From contig NZ_LT984798.1 in assembly GCF_900243745.1 (NCBI RefSeq), forward strand, positions 3,318,501 through 3,382,500: 64,000 nt of DNA. The letters run 5' to 3'. The DNA is from Desulfovibrio sp. G11 (lineage in GTDB: Bacteria > Desulfobacterota > Desulfovibrionia > Desulfovibrionales > Desulfovibrionaceae). Below the pieces are notes generated by a model that worked only from the letters and a program-made list of their open reading frames with translations, was not told the DNA's origin and ran no database searches. A program made the position numbers and the translations under genes. Positions 56,136 to 64,000 of the stretch are shown one piece after another (positions within the stretch are counted from its first letter, which is position 1; every line of letters starts with the position of its first letter).

Positions 56136-58094
56136 TTGAATCTGCACACTGTCCCTCACCCTCCCTACCGTTTCGCCTTTGTTTCCAACTCCAGCGCCAT
56201 TGCCACGGCGGTGCAGGAATATGCCGCAACGCTGGGCATGGGCATGGAGATTCGCCTTGCCACCATGGAAAAGGCCGTCCCCGTGGCCCGCTCCCTGCTG
56301 GAAGAAGGCATTGAGGTCATTTTGGGCGGCGGAGCCACAGGCAAACTCCTGCGGCAGCAACTGCACAGGCCGGTGGTCACCATTGCCCGCAGCCATCTGG
56401 ATGTGCTGCGGGCGCTGCTGCACGCGCGGCGACACGCGACCCGCATTGCGCTGACCTGCTACGACGCCCCGCCTGCCGGGTGGGAAATGCTGGAAAACCT
56501 CCTGAATATACAGATCACCACGGTTTCCTTCACCACCACGGAAACCTTGCGCACAGGCATCGGCAATGCCGTGGCCAACGGCGTGGAATGCGTCGTGGGC
56601 GGCGGCATCTGCGCGGAAATAGCCCGCAACCTGGGATGCGAGGGGATTGTCGTCTCGCCGGGCGCGGACGTGATGCAGCGAGCGCTGGAAGAAGCCGTCA
56701 ACATCGCCGCCTCCCAACGTCTGGAGCGCGAACAGGCCGCATGGCTGCGGGGCATTCTGGATTCGCTGCACGAAGGCATTGTGGGCGTCGACGCGCTGGG
56801 AAAGGTCATCACCTGCAACCCCAAAGCCACGCAACTGCTGCAGGCGGACGCCCGCCAAACCACGCCCACCGTCACCACGGCGCTGCGCCGTCTGGGCATC
56901 CCCGACGCGCTGTACCGGCTGGAACGGCGACAGGACACCGTGCGTCAGGTGGGAAAGCACGAATTTATCGTCAACTCGCGCCCCATTCTGGTCAATGACG
57001 AGGTGCGCGGGGCCGTGGCGGCCTTCCGCCCCGCTGAAGACATACGCACCATCGACGGAAAACTGCGCGCCCACCTGCGCGACAAGGGCTTCGCCACCCG
57101 ACACGATCTTGATTCGCTGGCGGGAGACAGCCCCGCCATGCGCCAACTGCGCGCCAAAGCCCGCCGCTTCGCCACAACTGAAGCTTCCGTGCTCATTCAG
57201 GGAGAAACCGGCACGGGCAAGGAATTGCTGGCCCACGGCATCCACGCCGCCAGTCCGCGCTGCCGCCAGCCCTTTGTGGCCATCAACTGCGCGGCCCTGT
57301 CGGAAAGCCTGCTGGAAAGCGAGCTGTTCGGCCATGATGAAGGGGCGTTTACCGGCGCACGCCGCGGCGGCAAAGACGGGCTTTTTGCTCTGGCCAACGA
57401 AGGAAGCATTTTTCTGGATGAGATCGGCGACATTTCCCCGGCCTTGCAGGCCCTCCTGCTACGGGTGCTGGAATCTGGAGAAATCATGCGCGTAGGCGGA
57501 GATAGGGTCATCCCGGTCAATGTGCGCGTCATCAGCTCTTCATGGAAGAGTCTGGTGACTGAAGTACGGGCCGGACGTTTCCGCGCCGATCTCTATTACC
57601 GCCTGACCACCCTGAGCCTGCACCTGCCGCCCTTGCGCCAGCGCATCGGCGATATCCCGGCGATTGTCCACGCCCTGCTGGCCCGACGGGGATTGCCCAA
57701 CTGTTTTTCCCCGCGTGGTCTGGCCATGCTGGGGGAATACGCCTGGCCGGGCAATATCCGCGAACTGGAAGCGCTGGTGCGCCGCTATACCCTGCTGTTG
57801 GAAGGCTCCAGCCCCGACGACCAGCTCTTGCAAGAACTGCTGGAAGAGCTGCGCCTCACACAGGCCGCCCCTTGCCCTGACGCCGTGCCGGAATCGGCCG
57901 CCCAAGGGAGCGCGCCCCCCGCGCACGCGACCCCCTGCTCCGCGCCCTCGCTCAGGGAACAACTGGAGCGCTGCGAATGCGATATTCTGAAGCAAGCCTT
58001 GGCCAACGCCAACCACAACCGCGCTCTGGCCGCACGCGCCTTGGGCATCAGTCCCAACACCCTGTGGCGCAAACTCAAAACCTGTAAAGCCTGA
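56136..58094 (+). CDS. PrpR-type sigma-54-dependent transcription activator
   Basis: 652 residues from a TTG start (GGAGG upstream). PrpR_N sensor region at about 5-195, then a PAS-like domain at about 200-300 (LDSLHEGIVGVDALGKVITCNP). The AAA+ sigma-54 interaction domain follows: Walker A GETGTGKE (about 356-363), GAFTGA loop (about 405), Walker B GSIFLDEIGD (about 424). A Fis-type helix-turn-helix ends the protein (NRALAARALGISPNTLWRKLK). All activator motifs are intact. It probably controls the -24/-12 promoter at 52493; the ligand is unknown. Confidence 0.92.
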   Translation: MNLHTVPHPPYRFAFVSNSSAIATAVQEYAATLGMGMEIRLATMEKAVPVARSLLEEGIEVILGGGATGKLLRQQLHRPVVTIARSHLDVLRALLHARRHATRIALTCYDAPPAGWEMLENLLNIQITTVSFTTTETLRTGIGNAVANGVECVVGGGICAEIARNLGCEGIVVSPGADVMQRALEEAVNIAASQRLEREQAAWLRGILDSLHEGIVGVDALGKVITCNPKATQLLQADARQTTPTVTTALRRLGIPDALYRLERRQDTVRQVGKHEFIVNSRPILVNDEVRGAVAAFRPAEDIRTIDGKLRAHLRDKGFATRHDLDSLAGDSPAMRQLRAKARRFATTEASVLIQGETGTGKELLAHGIHAASPRCRQPFVAINCAALSESLLESELFGHDEGAFTGARRGGKDGLFALANEGSIFLDEIGDISPALQALLLRVLESGEIMRVGGDRVIPVNVRVISSSWKSLVTEVRAGRFRADLYYRLTTLSLHLPPLRQRIGDIPAIVHALLARRGLPNCFSPRGLAMLGEYAWPGNIRELEALVRRYTLLLEGSSPDDQLLQELLEELRLTQAAPCPDAVPESAAQGSAPPAHATPCSAPSLREQLERCECDILKQALANANHNRALAARALGISPNTLWRKLKTCKA

Positions 58095-58165
58095 CTTTCA
58101 ATCTAGAGCATTTCACGTGTAATCTGCTCTAGAAAGGGCCGAAAGGGCAGGAGGAAATATCCGAA

Positions 58166-58197
58166 AGGGCCTTGCCGCACAGCGGACAAGGCCCTGT
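58166..58197 (+). terminator. Terminator region after the PrpR-type gene
   Basis: AGGGCCTTG pairs with CAAGGCCCT around GCGGAC-type bases, with a T-rich tail. A second inverted repeat (TCTAGAGCA/TGCTCTAGA) lies at about 58103-58132. Confidence 0.65.
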
Positions 58198-58269
58198 TAT
58201 TAATTACGAATTCGTCTTACACGGACGCGCCGGAAGGCAAAACAACCGCCCCCAAACAAAGGGATGTCT

Positions 58270-58773
58270 CTACAACGCCTTGCGCACCGCCTCCAGCACC
58301 GCGTCATAATCCGGCTCGTGCGTCACTTCGGGCACCAGTTGGACATAGCGCAGAACGCCGTCAGCGCCCACCACAAAGACGGCGCGGGCCAACAGCCGCA
58401 ATTCCTTGATCAGCACGCCGTAATTGGTCCCAAAGCTGACGTCCCGATGATCAGACAGGCTGCTCACGGCAGCCACCCCGGCAGCGCCGCACCAGCGGGC
58501 CTGCGCAAAGGGCAGGTCGCAACTCACTGCCGCGATCCGCACCTTGTCGGACAGGGCGGCGGCTTCCTTGTTGAAGCGGCGGACTTCCATGTCGCAAACC
58601 GGCGTATCCAGCGAAGGCACCGTCACCAGCACCGCAACCTTGCCCGCAAAATCCTTGACGGTGCGCGGGCTCAAATCATTGGCCAGCACAGTGAAATCCG
58701 GGGCCTTTTGCCCGACAACGGGGAGTTCCCCCACCAGAGTCAACGGATTACCCATAAATGTGACGCTGTTCAT
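58270..58773 (-). CDS. tpx: Thiol peroxidase (Tpx, atypical 2-Cys peroxiredoxin)
   Basis: 167 residues, normal length. The peroxidatic Cys60 lies in PSLDTPVCDMEVRRFN, and the resolving Cys95 in DLPFAQARWCGAAG. It reduces hydrogen and organic peroxides at the expense of thioredoxin, useful for an anaerobe under oxygen stress. The gene starts only 14 bp from a divergent DUF1538 fragment, so its usual promoter region appears to be missing. Confidence 0.93.
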   Translation of the reverse strand: MNSVTFMGNPLTLVGELPVVGQKAPDFTVLANDLSPRTVKDFAGKVAVLVTVPSLDTPVCDMEVRRFNKEAAALSDKVRIAAVSCDLPFAQARWCGAAGVAAVSSLSDHRDVSFGTNYGVLIKELRLLARAVFVVGADGVLRYVQLVPEVTHEPDYDAVLEAVRKAL

Positions 58774-58787
58774 ATGCGCCCGTCAAA

Positions 58788-59393
58788 ATGATTATGGGGC
58801 TTGGCTATTCTTTCGTTGGATTGGTTTGTTTTTTTGTAGGAGTTCAGGGAGGTTTTATTCCGGCCGGGCGAGAAATGGGAGCATTGCTGGCTCTACATGA
58901 TTTTCGTTATCTTCTGCTGATCGTGGGCGTAGCCATGGGAGCCCTCGCCGTTTGTGCCGAGCCGGCCGTGTGGGTGCTGAATGCCCAGGTGGAAGAAGTT
59001 TCAGGCGGGCATATCAAAAAGAGCGTGATGTTGATATCTCTGTCTCTTGGCGTGGCGACCGCCGTGGGGCTTGCCATGGTTCGGGTTATCACGGGGTTGA
59101 GCATCTGGTGGTTCCTGATCCCTGGGTATGTACTGGCTCTGGGGCTTATGCGCTTTTGTCCTCGAATGTTCACGGCTATTGCCTTTGATTCCGGTGGGGT
59201 GGCATCCGGGCCGATGGCCTCCACCTTTATTCTTGCCTTCACGCTTGGAGCGTCGCATAGCTTGGGCGGCAATCCTATTGCCGATGCTTTTGGCGTCATT
59301 GCCATGATAGCCATGACGCCGCTGATAGCCATCCAACTCCTTGGGATTTTTTTTGATCGCCGGGAACGTGCAGTGAAGCTACGCCATAAGTAA
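58788..59393 (+). pseudogene. DUF1538 membrane protein, C-terminal half only
   Basis: 201 residues with about six membrane helices. AIAFDSGGVASGPMASTFILAFTLGASHSLGG is the hallmark of the second half of DUF1538 proteins, which normally have two such halves of about 230 residues. The first half is missing, and the gene abuts tpx, which suggests that a deletion or rearrangement joined the two. It may be a separate half-length gene, as some species have two. It is followed by a PII-like gene, the usual partner. Confidence 0.65.
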
Positions 59394-59479
59394 TAAATAC
59401 GACCTCGACATGCCAAAACAGTATTAACTCATCAAAAAGGTGTGTAAGAGGTTAAAGTGCAAAAGATGGATGTTCAGTT

Positions 59480-60205
59480 ATGACTTCAATGGCAACAACA
59501 TACACTCCGGGCAAGCTTTTGGTGAGCATTGTAAACAGAAACCAGGGCGAAGCCATTGTAGCTGTTACAAAAAAAGCCGGAGCGCGTGGCGGTACGATTT
59601 TGATGGCCAAGGGCACGGCCGATAATGCCATTTTACGCATGCTTTATCTTGCGCAGACGGAAAAAGACTTGGTGCTTACGCTTGTTCAGGATGATGCTAT
59701 CCCTACGGTCGTTACCGCCTTGCGTGAAGATGCGTATTTGAAAAAAAAGGCTTCCGGTGTGGGTTTTGTTATTCAAGTACCTGGAATTTTGCGGCATACT
59801 CTTTCAACTGTTTGTGAACTTCCATTTTTTCCCATAGAAGATGTAGAAGAGGTATCCGGCATGAGTGCACAAGCGACCCATGAGATGATTTGCGTCATTG
59901 TCAACGTCGGCTATGCTGAAGACGTTATGAGTGCGGCGCGCAAAGCTGGGGCCAAAGGGGGAACCGTTCTCAACGCACGTGGAACAGGGCGGGAAGAGGA
60001 TGTAAAATTTTTTGGTATTTCGATTGTTCCAGAAAAAGAAACGCTTCTTGTCATTGTGGAAAAAAAGCAGGCGAGAACCATTTTGGATGCCATACGCCAG
60101 ACTTCATGCCTCAATGAACCTGGCATCGGCATAGCATTCTGCATTGATGTCGAGCAGTTTTTTCTTCTAGGGCCGCTGGCTGAAAAAGCACAGCAATCCT
60201 CCTGA
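59480..60205 (+). CDS. Tandem PII-like (GlnB-fold) protein
   Basis: 241 residues made of two PII-like domains in tandem. KLLVSIVNRNQGEAIVAVTKKAGARGGTILMAKGT (about 12-46) is paralleled by MICVIVNVGYAEDVMSAARKAGAKGGTVLNARGT (about 137-170); the AGARGGTI/AGAKGGTV blocks align. It lacks the canonical T-loop uridylylation site of GlnB. In many bacteria it is encoded beside DUF1538 genes, as here, and is thought to regulate that transporter-like protein. Confidence 0.82.
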   Translation: MTSMATTYTPGKLLVSIVNRNQGEAIVAVTKKAGARGGTILMAKGTADNAILRMLYLAQTEKDLVLTLVQDDAIPTVVTALREDAYLKKKASGVGFVIQVPGILRHTLSTVCELPFFPIEDVEEVSGMSAQATHEMICVIVNVGYAEDVMSAARKAGAKGGTVLNARGTGREEDVKFFGISIVPEKETLLVIVEKKQARTILDAIRQTSCLNEPGIGIAFCIDVEQFFLLGPLAEKAQQSS

Positions 60206-60405
60206 CACCACATAGAAAACAGCGTGTTACTCAGCAAGACTGTAGGACTCAATACCGGAGAAACGCAAAACAATTAGATTGCTAGTCCGTTGACTGACTT
60301 GGGGGTTAGGAAGGGGTTAGTTCGAGGGGGATGCGGATGTCTTTTGATGTATCTGGATGCACTCTAACATTGCTAACTTATTGAACTCACAATTTTAGAG
60401 CCTGT
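60206..60405. other. Intergenic right end of IME2
   Basis: No gene. It contains GGGGGTTAGGAAGGGGTTAGTT at about 60300-60325, similar to the motif inside the left end at 38482-38505, possible integrase arm sites. Confidence 0.5.
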
Positions 60406-60453
60406 CCTTTCACGCCGTCGACAGGGGTTCAAATCCCCTTGGGGACGCCAAAT
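60406..60453 (+). repeat. attR of IME2 (48-bp tRNA-Glu fragment)
   Basis: An exact copy of 38393-38440, without the 5' half of the tRNA. Confidence 0.9.
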
Positions 60454-60466
60454 TTGGGTATTACAA

Positions 60467-60502
60467 AGAACGGTAAAGTCTAAAAAACCTTACCGTTCTT
60501 GC
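60467..60502 (+). terminator. Original tRNA-Glu terminator displaced by IME2
   Basis: AAGAACGGTAAAG-like arm pairs with CTTACCGTTCTT, followed by a T-rich stretch. Confidence 0.8.
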
Positions 60503-60690
60503 TTTTCCGGGCTTAGTTGTAATCCCCGCGTCCAACCAAATCCAGCTTCATCCAAAAGCTTTGTAGGTATTTTTGTAGGTATCGAACCGTGTTAGTCAGG
60601 CCCGATACCTACAAGTTAACATGGCTGAATATCTAATGTTTTTGTTCATGTAGGTATTTTACCGTCCAACCATGAACAAGGAGTACCTAC

Positions 60691-61040
60691 ATGCCTCTCA
60701 CCGATATTCAAATCCGCAGTCTGAAAGCCACCGACAAGGAACAAAAGCACTTTGACGGCGGAGGGTTGTATCTTTCCATCCCCAAGACTGGGCGAAAACT
60801 CTGGCGCATGGCCTACCGTTTCGACCAGAAGACCAAACTCTTGAGCTTTGGCGAAGTACCCCACCATCACGCTCAAAGATGCGCGGCAGCGCAGGGATGA
60901 AGCAAAGAAACTGCTAAGGAAGAACAGCTTTCCGAGGTGAAAGACACCTTTCAGAGTACCGCGCTGGAATGGCACGACACCCGGACAAGCGACTTCACCG
61001 AAAAACACCGGGGAACGATCTTGTACCGCCTTGAAAACCA
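60691..61040 (+). pseudogene. Decayed tyrosine integrase (P4 type), N-terminal fragments
   Basis: MPLTDIQIRSLKATDKEQKHFDGGGLYLSI and RKLWRMAYRF are the DUF4102 arm-binding domain of P4-type integrases. The frame shifts near 60855 (YPTITLKDARQRRDEAKKLL in the next frame) and again near 60937, where DTFQSTALEWHDTRTSDFTEKHRGTILYRLEN continues. The catalytic domain is absent. It is the trace of an older element that used the same tRNA-Glu site. Confidence 0.8.
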
Positions 61041-61713
61041 AGTTCCGCATTGGTTCGTTGGCGGCACTCGTCTGGCGAGAGAGCGGCAATCATATATTTC
61101 GAGCACGTCATGTTCCAACGCCGCGTCTCTTCATCGCGCTTTTCCTGATCTGCGCGTGAGCGTTGCGGCTTGAATGTGAATGAATTGCGAAGTCCTTTGG
61201 TCACTCGACGCATAAGGTCAGTCAGCTTGCGTTGGGCTTTCATGGCCCTGCGCTGCAATTTCGCGGTAGCCCTGGCTCTTTCCCGCTGTAGCATCGGCCC
61301 AAGGCCAAGAAACTCAAAAAAGAGGCCGGTCACAACGCGGATCGCCCGTAGGACCACGTAAGCGCCTCCATCTCGCCGGGTGTCATGGTGGGGTTGCCGC
61401 CTTGATGGCGGGCAATGCTCCGGCAAGCTGGGCAATATCTTCGATGAGGGAGAGTTGACGCATGGTGAGGGCCCCTACTTGCCCATTGCCGCTAGAGCGG
61501 CCCGGATGTTTTCATGAGTCATGCGCGACGCTTCAAGGCGGGCCTTGTTTCCCCATCCCGCCCGGAAAGCATGCGTTTCCCAAAAACGCGCAGAAACGGG
61601 ATTGCACTTGTCAGCATGCGGGAGGATGCATTCAAGGATGTAAGCCTCTAATGCGTCCGCAAAAATCAGGCTGCCATGGGGGTGACTGCTGGCCCCGTCT
61701 GGCAGGAGAGCTA
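61041..61713 (-). pseudogene. Prophage-like remnant frames
   Basis: On the minus strand several short frames follow one another. One of about 76 codons ends at 61475 (ILPHADKCNPVSARFWETHAFRAGWGN, ending IRAALAAMGK). A 26-codon peptide starts MRQLSLIEDIAQLAGALPAI. Another frame runs at about 61100-61370 with Arg/Lys-rich helices. The layout suggests small phage genes, but I cannot name a family and the frames are broken. Confidence 0.35.
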
Positions 61714-61933
61714 GTTGTAGAGTGTCAACACGTTGTTCACCCTCCTAGCCTTGAAGCTGGAGGTTTTCTGCCAAGAGCCGAGTGTGGTCGCAAGAAATTA
61801 TACCGATGCGTCCATATCGACAGATAAGCTGTTCTTTTCCATGAGTGGGTATACGTTTCGGCGTATGCCCACTCATTCAATGCTGTTCGAATGAAGCGTT
61901 CTGCCTTGCCGTTGGTTTGTGGTCTATAACCGT
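61714..61933 (-). pseudogene. IS481-family transposase, C-terminal fragment
   Basis: On the minus strand YRPQTNGKAERFIRTALNEWA, then YNFLRPHSALGRKPPASRL and a stop at 61737-61739: the catalytic Glu region and tail of IS481-type transposases. AGAGTGTCAACACGTTG beyond the stop looks like the element's end. The rest is missing; the fragment stops at the IS256-family element. Confidence 0.82.
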
Positions 61934-61937
61934 GTGG

Positions 61938-63256
61938 GGGTGTCCATAACTTTGTGTAATCGGTTTACTTATTAAGTTGGAAATCTTTCCTCAAATTGTA
62001 TGGCGAATCTGTTCAACGCTGCCTTCCAATCCCTGATGGGCATAGTCCATTTTTTGCTGATATTTCGCAGCGCCAGCCAGAAGATTTTGAAAACGGCCTC
62101 ATCGTGGGGGAAAGCCCCCTTGGCTTTGGTCACCTTGCGCAGGCTCATGTTCAGCGATTCTATGGCATTCGTCGTATAGATCACCTTCCGGATTTCCGGC
62201 GGGTAGTCAAAGAAGGGGATTATCCGCTGCCAGTGGGCCCGCCAGGATTTTGTGATGAGCGGATAACTGGAATTGTATTTGTGTTCCAGGCGCTCAAGGG
62301 CTGACTGGGCCAGTTCTGCCGTTGGCGAGCTGTATATTTCCCTCAGGTCGGCGGCAACGGTTTTACGCTCCTTCCAGCCCACGAATTTCAAGCTGTTCCG
62401 GACCAGATGCACAATGCACAGCTGGATTTGCGTTTTAGGAAATACGCTTTCAATGGCCTCCGGAAAGCCCTTAAGCCCGTCCACGCAGGCGATGAAGATG
62501 TCCTGCACTCCCCGGTTTCGCAGTTCCGTCACCACGGACAGCCAGAACTTTGCGCCCTCGTTCGGGGAGATCCACATACCCAACAAATCTTTCACGCCGC
62601 TCATGGTCACGCCAAGGGCCAGATACACCGCCTTGGTACCGACCGTGCCGGAATCGCGCACCTTAACGTGGATGCAGTCCAGGTAAAGGATAGGATAAAT
62701 GGCATCCAGAGGGCGGCCTTGCCATTGACGGACATCCTCGGCCACTTCATCGGTTACCGCGCTGATAAGCGCCGGTGAAACGTCTGTGTGATACAGCTCT
62801 TTCAGATGCCCCTGGATTTCGCGTACGCTCATGCCACGGGCATATAGCGAAATGATGCTATCATCTAAACCTTGCCAGTGGGTCTGATGCTTTTCCACCA
62901 ACTGCGGCTCAAAACTGCCGTCCCGGTCTCGAGGAATCGCAATGGGCAAAGAGCCGTTCTTCCCCTTCAAGGTTTTTTTGCTTGTGCCGTTGCGGGTGTT
63001 GCCGCTGGCGTTGGCAACTCTGCCATGTTTTTCATGCCCCAGATGGTAGGTCATCTCCGCTTGCAAAGCGCGCTCCATAACTCGCTTGGTCAGTTGTTCC
63101 AGAATGCCGTTTTTTCCCAGCAGGTCGTCGGGCTTTTGATAGTTGGCAAGCAGAGCGTCAATTAACTCATCGGGTATATCTTTGGGGTCGACCATCATCA
63201 ATCCTCCGATAATCGGGGTAACATGATTGGCCGATTACACAAAATTTCTTACACCC
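61938..63256 (-). mobile_element. IS256-family element (1319 bp)
   Basis: The ends are 26-bp imperfect inverted repeats (GGGTGT...TTGTGTAATCGG). The flanking 8 bp differ (CCGTGTGG and TCGAGATT), so there is no target duplication. This suggests that recombination removed one side after insertion. Confidence 0.88.
61972..63201 (-). CDS. IS256-family (mutator type) transposase
   Basis: 409 residues. Regions DVSPALISAVTDEV, YPILYLDCIHVKVRDSG (first Asp), FIACVDGLKGFPEAIESVFP (second Asp) and YTTNAIESLNMSLRKVTKAKGAFP (Glu) are diagnostic of the IS256 transposase. The frame is intact and the GGAGGATTGATG context provides a ribosome-binding site, so the element may be functional. Confidence 0.94.
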   Translation of the reverse strand: MMMVDPKDIPDELIDALLANYQKPDDLLGKNGILEQLTKRVMERALQAEMTYHLGHEKHGRVANASGNTRNGTSKKTLKGKNGSLPIAIPRDRDGSFEPQLVEKHQTHWQGLDDSIISLYARGMSVREIQGHLKELYHTDVSPALISAVTDEVAEDVRQWQGRPLDAIYPILYLDCIHVKVRDSGTVGTKAVYLALGVTMSGVKDLLGMWISPNEGAKFWLSVVTELRNRGVQDIFIACVDGLKGFPEAIESVFPKTQIQLCIVHLVRNSLKFVGWKERKTVAADLREIYSSPTAELAQSALERLEHKYNSSYPLITKSWRAHWQRIIPFFDYPPEIRKVIYTTNAIESLNMSLRKVTKAKGAFPHDEAVFKIFWLALRNISKKWTMPIRDWKAALNRFAIQFEERFPT

Positions 63257-63258
63257 TC

Positions 63259-63301
63259 GAGATTTTGGACTTTTTTGTTACCCCTTAGCCGGACAGCAAT
63301 G
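63259..63301 (-). mobile_element. Terminal scrap of the IS4-family element
   Basis: 43 bp identical to the left end of copies 2 and 3 (inverted), including the terminal CAATG. The remainder was lost next to the IS256-family element. Confidence 0.85.
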
Positions 63302-63987
63302 ACACACATTTGACTAGCAGAGATATTACAAGAGTCATTGAGAACACAAAAAGAAACATCAACAATCGCCTCAAGCATGGAAAGAATGCCCCTGATATTC
63401 AATCTATCTGGACCCAGGAACAAACGTGTATGTCTGAGCACCCTCACTATCACCTTCAAATTTCGTGCAATGGTAATGCCATCAAGAATGGCTACGGCAT
63501 TTTTCATGAGTTAAACAACCAAGTCAGTAGGCACCTTAAAACTGACGACGGTAAGAACAATCAGGGCCTCGTCCACTACTGCGAAAGCAACAAGGGGGCT
63601 GGCTTGCTCATAGATCGCAATTCCCCTGACTTCGAAAGCCAGCGGGATGAGGCCGTTCGCATGGGCAGCCACATTGCGAAGTGTTCAGGCAAAGAATCTC
63701 TTCCTAAAGGTAGCCGAGTTTCGTCCTCTTCGTTGAAAGGCCTGGGCTCGCGTAACTTGCAGCAAAACAACGTCGGTGTAGCTTCCCCTCCGCAAGAAAC
63801 AGAAACAGCAGAACACCTTATCGACGACCGGTATAGCAACGAACACCACCGTCAGCACGACACCTCCAATGTACCTTCGTCTGCCCCAGTTTCAAAAATC
63901 ACTGACGACGAAAGTGCGATTGAAGAGATGCTTAAACGCGATTGGGAGCTTTACCGAGACAGTGACTGTAACCTTCCCCTAAAATAG
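63302..63987 (+). pseudogene. Inovirus Gp2-like (YagK/YfjJ) protein, 5'-truncated
   Basis: 228 codons; the frame is open leftwards into the IS scrap, so the start is lost. HYHLQISCNGNAIKNGYGIFHELNN, GLVHYCESNKGAG, LLIDRNSPDFESQRDEAVRMGSHIAKC match the conserved region of the inovirus-type Gp2/YagK-YfjJ family, replication-initiator-like proteins of filamentous phages and prophage-like islands. The C-terminal third is polar and low-complexity. It suggests an adjoining phage-derived element beyond the right edge. Confidence 0.65.
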
Positions 63988-64000
63988 GACCAGCGCATGG

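Noticed and set aside
60406..60453. Second tRNA-Glu gene
   Set aside because: Only the 3' part is present, identical to attL; it is attR.

Overview
The window looks like chromosome from a Desulfovibrio-type sulfate-reducing bacterium. The basis is family resemblance: a Desulfovibrio-style outer-membrane porin, a fused ispDF gene, an L-lactate permease, a polar-flagellum hook cluster (fliK-flgD-flgE) preceded by glycosyltransferases, and sigma-54-type promoters and regulators. No 16S gene is present, so the genus is an inference.

Layout. 1-5.3 kb: the 3' end of a YhaN-like AAA ATPase, a small His/Cys-rich protein gene split by an IS4-family element, and a porin gene. 5.37-19.5 kb: a 14.1-kb integrative mobilizable element (IME1) inserted in the 3' half of tRNA-Arg(CCT) and bounded by 49-bp direct repeats. 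Its transfer region is arranged like IncP Tra1: leftward mobC, relaxase-primase, second primase-like gene and class III nucleotidyl cyclase; rightward TraK/TraL/TraM-like genes and a VirD4-type coupling protein; a candidate oriT lies between. A replication module follows (iteron-like repeats, DUF927 superfamily-3 helicase, possible counter-transcript RNA), then excisionase and integrase. No mating-pair-formation genes are present, so it would need a helper. 19.5-38.1 kb: core genes, namely guaD (split by an IS3-family element), a Nif3-like protein, a zinc-ribbon protein, RNase P RNA, ispDF, an acyl-CoA ligase, dtd, a STAS protein, a FapA-like protein, two glycosyltransferases and fliK-flgD-flgE.

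38.39-60.45 kb: a second, 22-kb island (IME2) inserted in tRNA-Glu(TTC) and bounded by 48-bp direct repeats. It carries an integrase, an excisionase-like protein, an IncQ-like mobilization module (recognisable nic core, MobA/MobL relaxase with a nested out-of-frame gene, TraD-like protein) and GC-rich cargo: an L-lactate permease (IS-interrupted), a GntR regulator, glutaminyl-tRNA synthetase, a TauE/SafE permease, a sulfotransferase, an SLC13-like permease, a PrpR-type sigma-54 activator, Tpx, a DUF1538 fragment and a tandem PII-like protein. 60.45-64 kb: decayed integrase, prophage and IS debris with an intact IS256-family element, ending in a truncated inovirus Gp2-like gene.

The most interesting points are the two contrasting tRNA-borne mobilizable islands (one with a nucleotidyl cyclase, one with a mobB-like gene nested in mobA), and the sulfotransferase/two-permease/PrpR-type cluster with a textbook -24/-12 promoter in front of it. 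IS activity is heavy: three IS4-family copies with 9-bp target duplications, plus IS3, IS256, IS30 and IS481 material.
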